Origin: Devosia sp.
Lineage (GTDB): Bacteria > Pseudomonadota > Alphaproteobacteria > Rhizobiales > Devosiaceae
Length of the DNA: 64,000 nt
Direction: 5' to 3'
Assembly (NCBI GenBank): GCA_028290665.1
Contig: JAQGJK010000016.1
Coordinates: forward strand, 32,707 to 96,706
Translations under genes and position numbers: made by a program
Notes under the pieces: generated by a model
Databases searched by the model: none
Seen by the model: the letters and a program-made list of their open reading frames with translations, nothing else
What the model was told of the DNA's origin: nothing
In this document: piece after piece, positions 7,812 to 16,645 of the stretch
How the letters are laid out: each line of letters opens with the position of its first letter
Position numbering within the stretch: the stretch's first letter is position 1

Positions 7812-8594
7812 ATGGCCGACATCAGCAACAAATTGTTCGCCAGCGATCCGGTCGTCCTGCCCAAGGGCGGGCCACTGTATCTTCAGCTCAAGCGCTGGAT
7901 AGAAGAGGCCATCGAGCGAGGCGCCGTCAAGCCCGGCGATGCGCTGCCGTCCGAACGGGATCTGGCGCTGAAGGTCGATGTTTCACGCGTTACCGTGCGG
8001 AAAGCCGTCCAGCACCTGGTGCGCGCCGGCGTACTGGTGCAGCGCCATGGCTCGGGGACTTTCGTCGCTCCGCACAGCCAGCGGGTCGAGCAATCATTGT
8101 CGCAACTCACCTCCTTTACCGAGGATATGGCGCGGCGCGGCATGTCGGTTCGCGCCATCTGGCTCGACCGCGGGCTTTATCCGCCATCGCCTGAGGAAAC
8201 CGTGGCACTCGGTCTGTCGGGCGGCGACCTTGTCGCGCGCATCGCCCGGCTTCGTCTCTCGGGCGACATCCCACTGGCGATCGAGCGCGCATCGCTCTCG
8301 TCGCGCCTGCTGCCAGATCCGGAGGCGATCGAAAGTTCGCTCTATGCTCACCTCGAACGCAGCAACCATCGCCCCGTGCGCGCCATCCAGCGCATTCGCG
8401 CCGCCAGTCTCGGCGCCGCCGATGCCGGGCTACTTGGTGTGGCCGAAGGAGCCGCCAGCCTCAATATCGAACGAATTTCCTACCTCGAATCGGGCCGGGT
8501 GGTAGAATTCACCCGCTCGATCTATCGCGGCGACACCTATGATTTCGTCGCTGAACTGCGTATCGGAGCTGCGTCGGAGACCCGCGCCAAATGA
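7812..8594 (+). CDS. GntR/HutC family transcriptional regulator (NagR/NagQ-like)
   Basis: 260-residue regulator. The winged helix-turn-helix occupies about residues 20-85, with the GntR motif LPSERDLALKVDVSRVTVRK and the wing RHGSGTFVA. The remainder is a UTRA effector domain (LTSFTEDMARRGMSVRAIWLD ... ERISYLESGRVVEFTRSIYRG...YDF), which in NagR/DasR-type proteins binds amino-sugar phosphates. Start ATG 7812 gives the normal length; upstream in-frame codons fall inside the promoter. It overlaps nagB-II by ATGA, so regulator and enzymes are co-translated. Shared operator-like elements in both divergent promoters suggest it controls the whole locus. The effector is inferred. Confidence 0.88.
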   Translation: MADISNKLFASDPVVLPKGGPLYLQLKRWIEEAIERGAVKPGDALPSERDLALKVDVSRVTVRKAVQHLVRAGVLVQRHGSGTFVAPHSQRVEQSLSQLTSFTEDMARRGMSVRAIWLDRGLYPPSPEETVALGLSGGDLVARIARLRLSGDIPLAIERASLSSRLLPDPEAIESSLYAHLERSNHRPVRAIQRIRAASLGAADAGLLGVAEGAASLNIERISYLESGRVVEFTRSIYRGDTYDFVAELRIGAASETRAK

Positions 8595-9616
8595 GCATGA
8601 CGCATATGCGAGCCGAGATTTCCGAAATCCCCGTTGCGGTGCAGCGGTTGCTGACGGAAAGCCGAGACGCAATCGCCGCCGCCGGCGCGGCGCTGCGTGA
8701 GGCCGATCCGGTGTTCATCGCCACCATCGCCCGCGGGTCGTCCGACCACGCCTCGGCGTTCGTCAAATATGCCATCGAACTTGTCGCCGGCCGTCCCGTG
8801 GCGTCGATCGGCCCGTCGATCCAGTCGATCTATGGCCGCGAATTGCGTTTCGAGCGGGCCGCGGCCTTTGCCATCTCGCAATCTGGCAAAAGCCCCGACA
8901 TCGTCGCCATGGCCGCTTCGGCCCGCCGCAATGGCGCCTTGGCCATCGCCATCACCAATACTGCCGGCTCACCGTTGGCGACTGGGGCTCAGTACGCCGT
9001 CGATCTCAAGTCCGGCCCTGAAAAGAGCGTCGCAGCAACCAAGACGTTCGTCGCCTCGGTTGTCGCCGGCCTCGCCATTCTCGCCGAGTGGCAAAATGAC
9101 ACGGCACTCGCCGGGGCAATCGCCGACCTGCCGCGCACACTTGAAGCGGCCGTCCGTTGCGACTGGACCGAACTGTGCACTGCGCTCGACGGCCATGATT
9201 CGCTCTATGTACTCGGTCGCGGACCGGCAGCCGCAATCGCGGCGGAGGCGGCGTTGAAATTCAAGGAAACCTGCTCCATCCATGCCGAGGCATTTTCAAG
9301 CGCCGAAGTCATGCATGGCCCGATCCGCATCGTTGATGACGGCTATCCGATCCTGGCGCTCGCCGCGCGCGACGCTGCTGAGGCCTCAGTGTCGGAGACC
9401 GCTAACCAGCTGGCCGGGCAGGGCGCCCGAGTTTACCTGACCTCCGATCTCGCTACAGCCGCGAAAAAACTCCCGTTCGCGCCCGGGGGCCATCCGCTGA
9501 CCGATGCCCTCGGGCTCGTCGTCAGCTTTTATGGCCTCGTTGAGGAACTCTCGCGACATCGCGGCTTTGATCCGGACAATCCGCCGCGCCTGCGCAAAGT
9601 AACGGAAACCGTATGA
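8591..9616 (+). CDS. nagB-II: Glucosamine-6-phosphate deaminase NagB-II (tandem SIS domains)
   Basis: 341-residue protein with two SIS domains resembling the isomerase half of GlmS but lacking the glutaminase domain. Recognisable pieces are IARGSSDHASAFVKYAIE, SQSGKSPD, KSVAATKTFVAS, LGRGPAAAIAAEAALKFKE, HAEAFSSAEVMHGPIRI and the C-terminal RHRGFDPDNPPRLRKVTET. Such proteins act as non-allosteric NagB-II deaminases converting GlcN-6-P to fructose-6-P and ammonia in proteobacterial GlcNAc pathways. It overlaps both neighbours by ATGA (gntR upstream, nagA downstream), consistent with a tight catabolic operon. The deaminase function is inferred from family and context. Confidence 0.87.
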   Translation: MSMTHMRAEISEIPVAVQRLLTESRDAIAAAGAALREADPVFIATIARGSSDHASAFVKYAIELVAGRPVASIGPSIQSIYGRELRFERAAAFAISQSGKSPDIVAMAASARRNGALAIAITNTAGSPLATGAQYAVDLKSGPEKSVAATKTFVASVVAGLAILAEWQNDTALAGAIADLPRTLEAAVRCDWTELCTALDGHDSLYVLGRGPAAAIAAEAALKFKETCSIHAEAFSSAEVMHGPIRIVDDGYPILALAARDAAEASVSETANQLAGQGARVYLTSDLATAAKKLPFAPGGHPLTDALGLVVSFYGLVEELSRHRGFDPDNPPRLRKVTETV

Positions 9617-10767
9617 CCCTCACCGCTTATACCGGCGCCCGGATTTTCGATGGCGCGCAATGGCTCGACCGCATGGCGCTGCTGGTGCGCGACGGTCGCA
9701 TCGACGGGTACATGGCTGCCAATTCGCCGAGCGACGCCATCCGGGTACCGCTGGCGGGCGGTATGCTGGTGCCCGGCTTTATCGATCTGCAGGTCAATGG
9801 CGGCGGTGGCGTGCTGTTCAACGAAGCTCGCACGGTCGAGAGCATCCGGACCATCTGCGCTGCCCACGCGCGCTTTGGCACCACGGGGCTGCTGCCGACG
9901 CTGATCACCGATACGCCTGCCATAACCGCCGAGGCCGTCGCCGCAGGAATTGCCGCGTCGGAGGAGGGCTTTCCCGGTTTCCTCGGCCTGCATCTCGAGG
10001 GTCCGCATTTGTCGATCGCCCGCAAAGGCGCTCACGATCCCGCGCTCATCCGCCCGATGGACGATGCAGACCTTGCAGCACTTCGCGCTGCCCGACGCCA
10101 ACTCCACACCCTTGTCGTCACCGTCGCCGCCGAAACTGTTACCCCGGCGCAGATCGCTGCGTTGGTCGAGGCTGGCATCATAGTTAGCATCGGCCATTCC
10201 GATGCCAGCTCCGAACTGACGATGGCGGCCTTCGCCGCTGGCGCCTCGATGGCGACGCACCTCTTCAATGCCATGAGCCAGCTCGGCAATCGCGAGCCTG
10301 GCGTCGTCGGCGCCGTCCTGCTGAACGGACAGGTCTCGGCCGGCCTCATCGCTGATGGCATTCATGTTCACCCCGAGACCGTGCGAGCTGCGTTGGCCGC
10401 AAAAAAAGGCCCGGCGAAAATCTTCCTCGTCACCGACGCCATGGCGCTGACCGGTACCGACCTGACCAGCTTCTCGCTCAACGGCCGCACCATTCACCGC
10501 GTCGACGGGGCCTTGCGCCTTGATGACGGCACGCTGGCCGGAGCCGATCTCACCATGATTGACGCCGTCGCCTGGATGCATCGCACCATCGGCCTCGATC
10601 TCGGGGAAGCCGTTCGCATGGCGACGCTGTATCCGGCCGAGGCAATCGGAGTTTCCGCCGAACGCGGCCATCTTGGCCGCGGCGCCGTTGCCGATTTTGT
10701 GCACATCACCGACGATCTGACGGTGAGCGCCACCTATATTGGCGGCGCCCGCGTCTTCGGCAGCTGA
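9613..10767 (+). CDS. nagA: N-acetylglucosamine-6-phosphate deacetylase
   Basis: 384-residue amidohydrolase that removes acetate from GlcNAc-6-P in the cytoplasm, giving GlcN-6-P for NagB-II. Motifs in order: PGFIDLQVNGGGGVLFNE, LGLHLEGPHLS (metal-binding Glu), SIGHSDA (His ligand), ATHLFNAMSQLGNREPGVVG (His ligand and substrate contacts), LIADGIHVHPE (substrate His) and FLVTDAMAL, with the catalytic Asp. Length is normal. The ATG overlaps the nagB-II stop as ATGA. Together with a MurQ upstream, the locus could take MurNAc-6-P or GlcNAc-6-P to fructose-6-P. Convergent with the following SDR gene only 7 bp away, with no clear terminator between. Confidence 0.93.
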   Translation: MTLTAYTGARIFDGAQWLDRMALLVRDGRIDGYMAANSPSDAIRVPLAGGMLVPGFIDLQVNGGGGVLFNEARTVESIRTICAAHARFGTTGLLPTLITDTPAITAEAVAAGIAASEEGFPGFLGLHLEGPHLSIARKGAHDPALIRPMDDADLAALRAARRQLHTLVVTVAAETVTPAQIAALVEAGIIVSIGHSDASSELTMAAFAAGASMATHLFNAMSQLGNREPGVVGAVLLNGQVSAGLIADGIHVHPETVRAALAAKKGPAKIFLVTDAMALTGTDLTSFSLNGRTIHRVDGALRLDDGTLAGADLTMIDAVAWMHRTIGLDLGEAVRMATLYPAEAIGVSAERGHLGRGAVADFVHITDDLTVSATYIGGARVFGS

Positions 10768-10774
10768 CCTGAGT

Positions 10775-11518
10775 TCAGCCGCGGCCGATATATGGCATGT
10801 TGGTCGCCATCACGGTCATGAACTGCACATTGGCCTCGAGCGGCAGCCTCGCCATGTAAACCACCGCATCGACCACATGCTGCACGTTGAATGTCGGTTC
10901 CGGCTTCAGCGACAGATCTGCCTGCAGCGAACCCCCGGTCATGCCGGCAGTCATGTCGGTCGCGGTATTGCCGATATCGAGTTGTCCGCAGGCGATACTG
11001 AACTGCCGCCCGTCGAGGGAAATCGCCTTGGTCAGTCCGGTGATCGCATGTTTTGAAGCAGTGTACGTGGCCGCCTGCGGTCGCGGTACATAGGCCGAGA
11101 TCGAACCATTATTGATGATCCGCCCGCCCTGCGGCGACTGGTCCCGCATGGCCCGAAACGCCTCGCGCGCTACATAGAAGGCACCGTTGAGGTTGGTGTC
11201 GATGGCGTCCCGCCACACTTCTACGTCGATATCGCCGAAGTTCACCGCCTTGGCGAACATCCCGGCATTGTTGAACACCACGTCCACCCGTCCGAGTTCC
11301 CGCGTCATGGCGGCAAAGAACTCTGCCACCTGTTCGGGATCGGTGACATCGCAAATCTGGTGGAACGCGTTGTCGGCGGCCGCGGCGGTTTCCGCCAGCC
11401 GGTCGACGCGACGGCCGAGAATCGCGACGCGAAATCCCGCCTGAGCGAGCCCGATGGCGCAGGCCCGCCCGATTCCCGATGTTGCCCCGGTAACGACGGC
11501 GACTTTCTGCTCAGTCAT
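10775..11518 (-). CDS. SDR family oxidoreductase
   Basis: 247-residue classical short-chain dehydrogenase. The cofactor loop is TGATSGIGRA (10-19), NNAG lies at 83-86, the catalytic Ser139 is in INNGSIS, and Tyr152 and Lys156 are in YTASK. Arg36 and Arg37 after beta strand 2 (ILGRR) suggest NADP. The start ATG 11518 is preceded by AAGGAGAGAG. C-terminal segment AISLDGRQFSIACGQLDIG is characteristic of a subgroup annotated only as SDR. The substrate is unknown. It is a single gene, convergent with nagA and divergent from the porin. Confidence 0.85.
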   Translation of the reverse strand: MTEQKVAVVTGATSGIGRACAIGLAQAGFRVAILGRRVDRLAETAAAADNAFHQICDVTDPEQVAEFFAAMTRELGRVDVVFNNAGMFAKAVNFGDIDVEVWRDAIDTNLNGAFYVAREAFRAMRDQSPQGGRIINNGSISAYVPRPQAATYTASKHAITGLTKAISLDGRQFSIACGQLDIGNTATDMTAGMTGGSLQADLSLKPEPTFNVQHVVDAVVYMARLPLEANVQFMTVMATNMPYIGRG

Positions 11519-11698
11519 ATGCTCTCTCCTTGTGGTGTTCGACCGGTTAGCTTCCGGGTTCCCGCCGGTCAATCCGGGCTCGCATGGTAAACTGTGTTCA
11601 AACCCCGGCAGGAAGCGCAATTCCGCCTGTCATTGAGCTGTCCGCCGAGCGCTGAAGCAGCCCGGTGTCCTCAATTGCGACAGCCCGCAAATCCGGCG

Positions 11699-11724
11699 TT
11701 AATGTCCTGTTAACCCCGGTTAAC
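11699..11724 (+). promoter_or_regulatory. Candidate CtrA box cluster
   Basis: TTAATGTCCTGTTAAC (11699-11714) fits the alphaproteobacterial CtrA consensus TTAA-N7-TTAAC exactly. A third half-site, GGTTAAC (11718-11724), follows, making GTTAACC-CC-GGTTAAC an inverted repeat. Such boxes are rare by chance at this base composition. It lies about 250 bp upstream of the porin start and about 200 bp upstream of the divergent SDR start. Confidence 0.5.
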
Positions 11725-11894
11725 AAGGGGTTTCCGCATTTGTGCTGAATCTGCAACAGAGCCGCCGCAACCCGGCCCCCGGACCCCAAATGTGGCATTT
11801 GCGCGATTGCCTACAGTGAGGACCTGCGTAGAGTGGGTCTTGCGAATCCATGCATGGGATCGTTTGTCGGTCGCAACGCGACGGCAACACACTG

Positions 11895-11911
11895 ACCACA
11901 ATATGTGTGGT
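11895..11911. promoter_or_regulatory. Inverted repeat upstream of the porin
   Basis: ACCACA-N5-TGTGGT is a perfect 6-bp dyad 60 bp before the porin start codon. It could be an operator or a small hairpin in the leader; nothing identifies the binding protein. Confidence 0.4.
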
Positions 11912-11971
11912 TGCGTTACGACAAACCCGCCGGGCGACCGGCTTACGAATGACTGACTTTGGAGGTCAATA

Positions 11972-13495
11972 ATGAAGATCAGGAGCCTTCTTCTGGGTTC
12001 TCTCGCAGCCGCCGGTCTCTCGACTGGTGCTTTTGCTGCCGATCCGGCTGGTCTGGGTGTGCTGACGTCGCTTGACGTTTGCGATGCGCTCGGCCTTTCG
12101 GGTCTTACGATTTCGTCCGACACCAACTGCCTGCAGATCACTGGCGAAGTTAAGTACGAATTCAAATTCGGTGACTACGCTGGCGATTATCCGATCGTCG
12201 ATACCCCGTTCGGCACTTTCAACATCATCTCCCCGGACTACAACACCATTCCCGCCGTTCCGGGCACTGATGCGGTTGCCGGCACTTACACCGTTCCTCC
12301 CTCTGCGGTTCTTAATTCCTACTCGGCCGGCGACACGTTGCCGGACGGCGCCGTGATCATCACCGCTGCCGTCGCCGCTACCCCGGGTGCCCCGGCCATC
12401 GCAGAGACGGACGTCAATCTCGATTGGTACTCGAAAGTCGAAGCCTACATCAAGTTCGTCGCGTCTTCGGACACGGATTTCGGCAAGGCCCAGGCCGTCA
12501 TCAAGATCAAAGACCTCAACGAATACGTTGCTAAGAACAGCAACGCGACGGTTGGCGGCGATGATACCGGTAACGGTTTTGGTTCGCAGCCGATCTTTGA
12601 TGAAGCCTATGTCTCGATCGGCGACTCGACCATCATCATGGCCGGCAAGAAAAGCTCGATCAAAATTGACGGCGACGATGAGCCCTTCAACTGGCTCGGC
12701 CTGTTCAACTCCTCGAAGGTCGATGCCGGCGTTGGCTTCAACCGTGACAACGTCGAAATCAAGACCGGCGGACACGTCATCCAGGTCGTTTCGGATCTCG
12801 GCAATGGTATCTCTGCTGGTATCGGCCTCGAAAACATCAATGACAGCAACACCACACGCGCCGGAACGGCAGTGGGCTACCTGTCATATGCTGGTGAAGG
12901 CATCACCGCGCATGTCACCGGTTTTGCTGGTGGCGTTCTCGACGGCGACGTCGAGGAATATGCTGTCCATGCCGGTTTTACCGGTAGCTTCGACATGTTC
13001 CGCATCCGCGCTGCGGCGGCGTTCAGCCACGATGTCCCGACTGAAGTATCCTACTACAACGCTTTGGCGTCTGCCGAAGCGACCCTCGACATCTTCAAGA
13101 TTGCCATTTCGGGCGAAGTCGTTGGTAGTTCCGATGATTCTGCCAAGAGTGGCTATGGTGTCGGCGCCTCCGCTGGCGTGACCGTGACTGACGGCGTTGC
13201 CATCAATATTGGTGGTCGCTACTTCAACAACACGACTGGCGGTAGCGATATCGGTGGGTATCAGGCTGCCATCCAGCTCGTTGCCTCGGTTACCGAGACT
13301 CTTACGCTCACTGGCGAGGCCGGTATCTATGGCCGCTCCATGGACGACGGCGTAGTGCTTGACGACAATGTCTTCTACGGCAGCGCCGAACTCGCTTGGG
13401 CTCCCGGTGGTGGTTTCACCTCCTCGATCAAGGGTGAAGCCAACTCGCTCGCTGCTTATCGCCTGACCTTCAAGGCGGCGAAGAGCTTCGAATAA
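11972..13495 (+). CDS. Major outer-membrane porin (alphaproteobacterial Porin_2-like)
   Basis: 507-residue porin. Signal peptide residues 1-22 end in GAFA. The mature N terminus has a VCDALG...NCLQITGEVKYEF pattern that matches the conserved two-cysteine start of Hyphomicrobiales porins. The body is rich in alternating hydrophobic strands and ends in LTFKAAKSFE; most family members end in a terminal Phe. It is longer than the usual 350-420 residues; residues of about 75-150 look like an extra loop segment rich in Ala, Pro and Val. The ATG follows TGGAGGTCAATA, a strong site. Codon use is distinct (more U- and A-ending codons), as expected for high expression. A strong terminator follows. Confidence 0.85.
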   Translation: MKIRSLLLGSLAAAGLSTGAFAADPAGLGVLTSLDVCDALGLSGLTISSDTNCLQITGEVKYEFKFGDYAGDYPIVDTPFGTFNIISPDYNTIPAVPGTDAVAGTYTVPPSAVLNSYSAGDTLPDGAVIITAAVAATPGAPAIAETDVNLDWYSKVEAYIKFVASSDTDFGKAQAVIKIKDLNEYVAKNSNATVGGDDTGNGFGSQPIFDEAYVSIGDSTIIMAGKKSSIKIDGDDEPFNWLGLFNSSKVDAGVGFNRDNVEIKTGGHVIQVVSDLGNGISAGIGLENINDSNTTRAGTAVGYLSYAGEGITAHVTGFAGGVLDGDVEEYAVHAGFTGSFDMFRIRAAAAFSHDVPTEVSYYNALASAEATLDIFKIAISGEVVGSSDDSAKSGYGVGASAGVTVTDGVAINIGGRYFNNTTGGSDIGGYQAAIQLVASVTETLTLTGEAGIYGRSMDDGVVLDDNVFYGSAELAWAPGGGFTSSIKGEANSLAAYRLTFKAAKSFE

Positions 13496-13518
13496 GTTCT
13501 ACCGCTTAAGTCGATTGG

Positions 13519-13550
13519 AAAGGCCCGGCTTTTGCCGGGCCTTTTCTTTT
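13519..13550 (+). terminator. Rho-independent terminator after the porin
   Basis: AAAGGCCCGGC-TTTT-GCCGGGCCTTT followed by TCTTTT. The stem is 8 G+C-rich pairs extended by A-U pairs; it begins about 24 bases after the porin stop. Confidence 0.92.
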
Positions 13551-13668
13551 GTGCGGGCCTCGGGAACCGTGTGGCTGACTGACATTGCTGCCACTACCGC
13601 GCATAGTCTGCGCTCACTGCTGACACACGATTCGTCGATCGGCGCTGTCTTGGAACACTGGAGTTCGC

Positions 13669-15645
13669 ATGCGGATTGCTCTCGTTACCCTGTTCGCCAC
13701 CTCGTTGCTGCTGGGACAAGGAACAGAGGCAAAGCCGCTGGTGCCTGGCTATCCACCATCTATCAAAACCAACTCTGGAGCTTTCCCCTCCAAGGCTTTG
13801 ATCCCATTCAATACATCGGCTGACGCCTTGCGTCTGGCTCAGGCCGCTGTCGCAGCATCTGCGATCTACGGCGTAACCGCGGATCTGGCTGAGGACGGCC
13901 AGACCATTCGCCTCGTCGGCACGGTGCCTACCGACGCCCTTCGGGCGCGCCTCGCCCAAACCCTCGACCTCGATACTAGCCGCCTCGAAGTGCAGGCTGG
14001 CGGCCCGCCGCAATTCGCGCAGTCACTCGATTTCGGTCTCGCCGTGCTGGCGCGTCTCGAAACCGGCCGCTTTGCCCTCCGCGAAACTGTGATGACAGTG
14101 TCCGGGGCTACCGCCTCCGAGTCCGACTACATTGCCGCGCTGGCGACGGTCGGCCAGGGCACCCCCGATGGTACGGCGTTGGCACTTGTCGACATCCGCC
14201 CGCCCGTCGTCGCGCCGTTCACCTGGTCGGCCGAGAAGCTAGATAATGGGACCATTTCCCTCGCCGGATACATCCCTGACGGCGATACTCGCGCCGCGCT
14301 CCTGGCTGGCATTGAACAGCCCGGTCCCGACGCCATGCATTTCGCCGACGGCGCACCGGTAGACTTCGAGTCCGCGGCGCTCCGTGGCCTTGGCCTGCTT
14401 GCGAGCCTCGACGCCGGCACCGTCGTCTACGATGGCGCGGTCTGGCATGTGGAAGGCGCCGTCGCGACTGATGTACAATCCCTCGCCGCCGAATCGGCGT
14501 TTGTCGCTACGGGCCTTGCTGCCGAGGGCTGGACACTGAACGTCGCGGTTTTTCCGCGGGCCGTCGCTACTGCACCGGTAACTCCGCCGACCGTCGAGCC
14601 CGAAGTCACGCCGGTTCCAGAGACGGTTGAAATCGCCCAAAGTCAGACGACAGGGTCTCGGCCCGGAACCGATCTGGCCCAGCCCAATTCCGACCCGACC
14701 CCGACGCCCCTCCCAGTGCCGCCCGAAACCGAGGCAACGCAACTGCCCGCCTCGGCAGACCCGCAGCCGCTGCCGCAATCGGGGGGAATCACGGCGCCAT
14801 CGACCACCGGCGAACCCGGGGCTCCCGGTACGCCGAATGAAGGGACCGAAATCAGCCCGCCGCCATTCGTCCCCGATCCGCAGACGGCGGTCACCGACCC
14901 GGCCGACCCCCAATTGGTGCCCGGCCTCGACTACGGGTTCTCAGCCACGCGCTCTGCCGGTTTCCCGATCGTTCTCACGGGTGACGTGCCCGGTGTCGCC
15001 GCCGCAAGCTATTTCGGCATTGTCGCCGGTTCGGTGTCGGTCGACGCCCTGACGGTTGCTACGAACCCGCCTGCAGATTTCATGGCCGATGCCGAGGCGG
15101 GGCTGCGCGCCCTCAAACTGCTGACCGAGGGCAAGTTGACCCTGGCCGCCGGCCGCTGGACCATCACCGGCAAGGCCACGGATGATACCGCCCGGCAGGC
15201 TGCACTCGCCCTTATCGCCAATTTGCCCGATGCCGCAAGGTGGACCATCACTGTCGACGCCCCCCCTGCAATCCTCGCCTGTCAGGCTACTGTCACCGCA
15301 GTTGCCGACCGCAATGAGATCCTGTTCCGCTCCGGCAGCGCCGAACTGGCCGACACTTCGGGCGCGGCGCTCGACGAACTCGCCGCCGATCTCGCCAAGT
15401 GCCCCGATGTGCTGGTTTATGTCGAGGGTCACACCGACGCCGATGGCGCTGAAGACCTCAATCTCACGCTCTCGGTGATGCGGGCCGAAGCCGTAGTCGA
15501 TGCGCTGGTGCTGCGCGGCGTCGACGCTACCCGGCTTTACGCCGCCGGCTATGGCGAAAGCCTGCCGCTTGCCCCGAACGACACTGCCGAGGGCAAGCGG
15601 CTGAACCGTCGCATCGCTTTTACCCTATCGGAGACTGAACTCTGA
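13669..15645 (+). CDS. OmpA family protein with BON-like repeats
   Basis: 658-residue envelope protein. An N-terminal signal peptide (MRIALVTLFATSLLLGQGTEA) is followed by repeated alpha/beta modules: about residues 30-170, 170-300 and 412-540 each contain a pattern like IRLVGTVPTDALRARL, ISLAGYIPDGDTRAALL or WTITGKATDDTARQAAL, reminiscent of BON domains. A Pro/Thr/Glu-rich linker (about 303-410) separates modules 2 and 3. The C-terminal 110 residues form an OmpA peptidoglycan-binding domain (ILFRSGSAELAD, VEGHTDADGAEDLNLTLSVMRA, GYGESLPLAPNDTAEGKRLNRR). It probably links the outer membrane or periplasmic partners to peptidoglycan. Role of the repeats is unknown. Confidence 0.82.
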   Translation: MRIALVTLFATSLLLGQGTEAKPLVPGYPPSIKTNSGAFPSKALIPFNTSADALRLAQAAVAASAIYGVTADLAEDGQTIRLVGTVPTDALRARLAQTLDLDTSRLEVQAGGPPQFAQSLDFGLAVLARLETGRFALRETVMTVSGATASESDYIAALATVGQGTPDGTALALVDIRPPVVAPFTWSAEKLDNGTISLAGYIPDGDTRAALLAGIEQPGPDAMHFADGAPVDFESAALRGLGLLASLDAGTVVYDGAVWHVEGAVATDVQSLAAESAFVATGLAAEGWTLNVAVFPRAVATAPVTPPTVEPEVTPVPETVEIAQSQTTGSRPGTDLAQPNSDPTPTPLPVPPETEATQLPASADPQPLPQSGGITAPSTTGEPGAPGTPNEGTEISPPPFVPDPQTAVTDPADPQLVPGLDYGFSATRSAGFPIVLTGDVPGVAAASYFGIVAGSVSVDALTVATNPPADFMADAEAGLRALKLLTEGKLTLAAGRWTITGKATDDTARQAALALIANLPDAARWTITVDAPPAILACQATVTAVADRNEILFRSGSAELADTSGAALDELAADLAKCPDVLVYVEGHTDADGAEDLNLTLSVMRAEAVVDALVLRGVDATRLYAAGYGESLPLAPNDTAEGKRLNRRIAFTLSETEL

Positions 15646-15648
15646 ACT

Positions 15649-16587
15649 TCATCGCGCCGCACGCCGCAGGCTCATCACCTGTCGGATGAACTGGCCAATC
15701 GCCTCAAACTCCTCCGCCTGATCGAGCAGTGCGGGGGAGCCTTGTCCCGAGATGGTGACACCCACCGCATCCGGGCGTCGCCGGATCATTTCCTCGAATG
15801 TTTCGCGTCGCAGTTGGTCGGTCAAAGTCGTTCGGATCAGCATCATCGGCGCATGAGCCAGGGTGTCGAACAGCGGCCACTGCGCTGCCAGCACATCGTC
15901 ATATTCGAAGGCCTCGAGCCGCGTGATCAATGTCGGGTCGAACAGCGGCAGCGGTCGCCCTTTGGCGTCGATCACGTGAGTACGTTGTGACAGCAGGTCG
16001 ATCTGCTCATCGGGAAGCGCCGGATAATCCTTGGCTAGCATCCGGCGGAACGCCAACGCCGCATCCCCCGCGCTGCGAAATGCCTCGAGATAACGCAGAT
16101 TGCTGCGCAGCCGTACCAACCCACGCGAATCCGTCATCGGCCCGGAATCGACCAGGATGGTCGCTGCGACCAGTAGCGGATGCGCCGCTGCCATCGCCAT
16201 GACCACCTGTCCGCCATACCCCTGACCAAGGAAGATCGCACTTTCGATCCCCAGCGCGGTCACCACCGTGCCGAGATCGTTCGCATCCGCCATCGAGCCG
16301 TAGCTGGTCCGCGGCACCCGATCCGGCGACCGCCCGCGACCGAGGAAATCGAGCAGAACCAATGGCCAACCGGCAAGCGGCCCTCGGTCGAACAGCGCCT
16401 TGAATTCAGTAAAATCCGTCATATTGCGATGATAGCCGGCAACACAGACGATCGGCGGCACGCCAGTCCCGAAACGCCCCGATCGATGAACCGCCAACTC
16501 CTGCCCGGGCCGGGTCAGCATCACGTGGCGCACCGGCAGCGCCGCGAACGCCCCATGGGTCGGGTTGAGAAAACGCTTGGCTGCCAT
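15649..16587 (-). CDS. Alpha/beta-hydrolase fold protein lacking canonical Ser and His, likely non-hydrolytic
   Basis: 312-residue alpha/beta-hydrolase fold protein. The fold landmarks are present: CVAGYHRNMTDF (oxyanion loop region, about 48-59), LLDFLGRGRS (78-87) and an expected nucleophile elbow at FLGQGYGGQ. In that elbow the consensus G-x-S-x-G reads G121-Q-G123-Y-G, so the nucleophile Ser is Gly. Near the C terminus the usual GHAPLLD reads G283-S-P-A-L-L-D, so the catalytic His is Ser284. Both changes are clear in the DNA and the frame is intact. It may bind a ligand or partner, or use other chemistry. It follows the lytic transglycosylase on the same strand after 58 bp. Confidence 0.8.
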   Translation of the reverse strand: MAAKRFLNPTHGAFAALPVRHVMLTRPGQELAVHRSGRFGTGVPPIVCVAGYHRNMTDFTEFKALFDRGPLAGWPLVLLDFLGRGRSPDRVPRTSYGSMADANDLGTVVTALGIESAIFLGQGYGGQVVMAMAAAHPLLVAATILVDSGPMTDSRGLVRLRSNLRYLEAFRSAGDAALAFRRMLAKDYPALPDEQIDLLSQRTHVIDAKGRPLPLFDPTLITRLEAFEYDDVLAAQWPLFDTLAHAPMMLIRTTLTDQLRRETFEEMIRRRPDAVGVTISGQGSPALLDQAEEFEAIGQFIRQVMSLRRAAR

Positions 16588-16645
16588 AAGCTTGGTCTAG
16601 CGCACTTCGTACCGCGTGTGGAGCAGGGCAAGCCGCCCTGCGCCA

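Larger units (their letters stand above)
11519..11971. other. 453-bp intergenic region upstream of the porin
   Basis: No credible gene. It contains the two elements listed separately (TTAA boxes at 11699-11724 and an inverted repeat at 11895-11911) and must hold the porin promoter and probably a long 5' leader. I could not identify convincing -35/-10 boxes for the porin or the SDR gene here. Confidence 0.6.
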
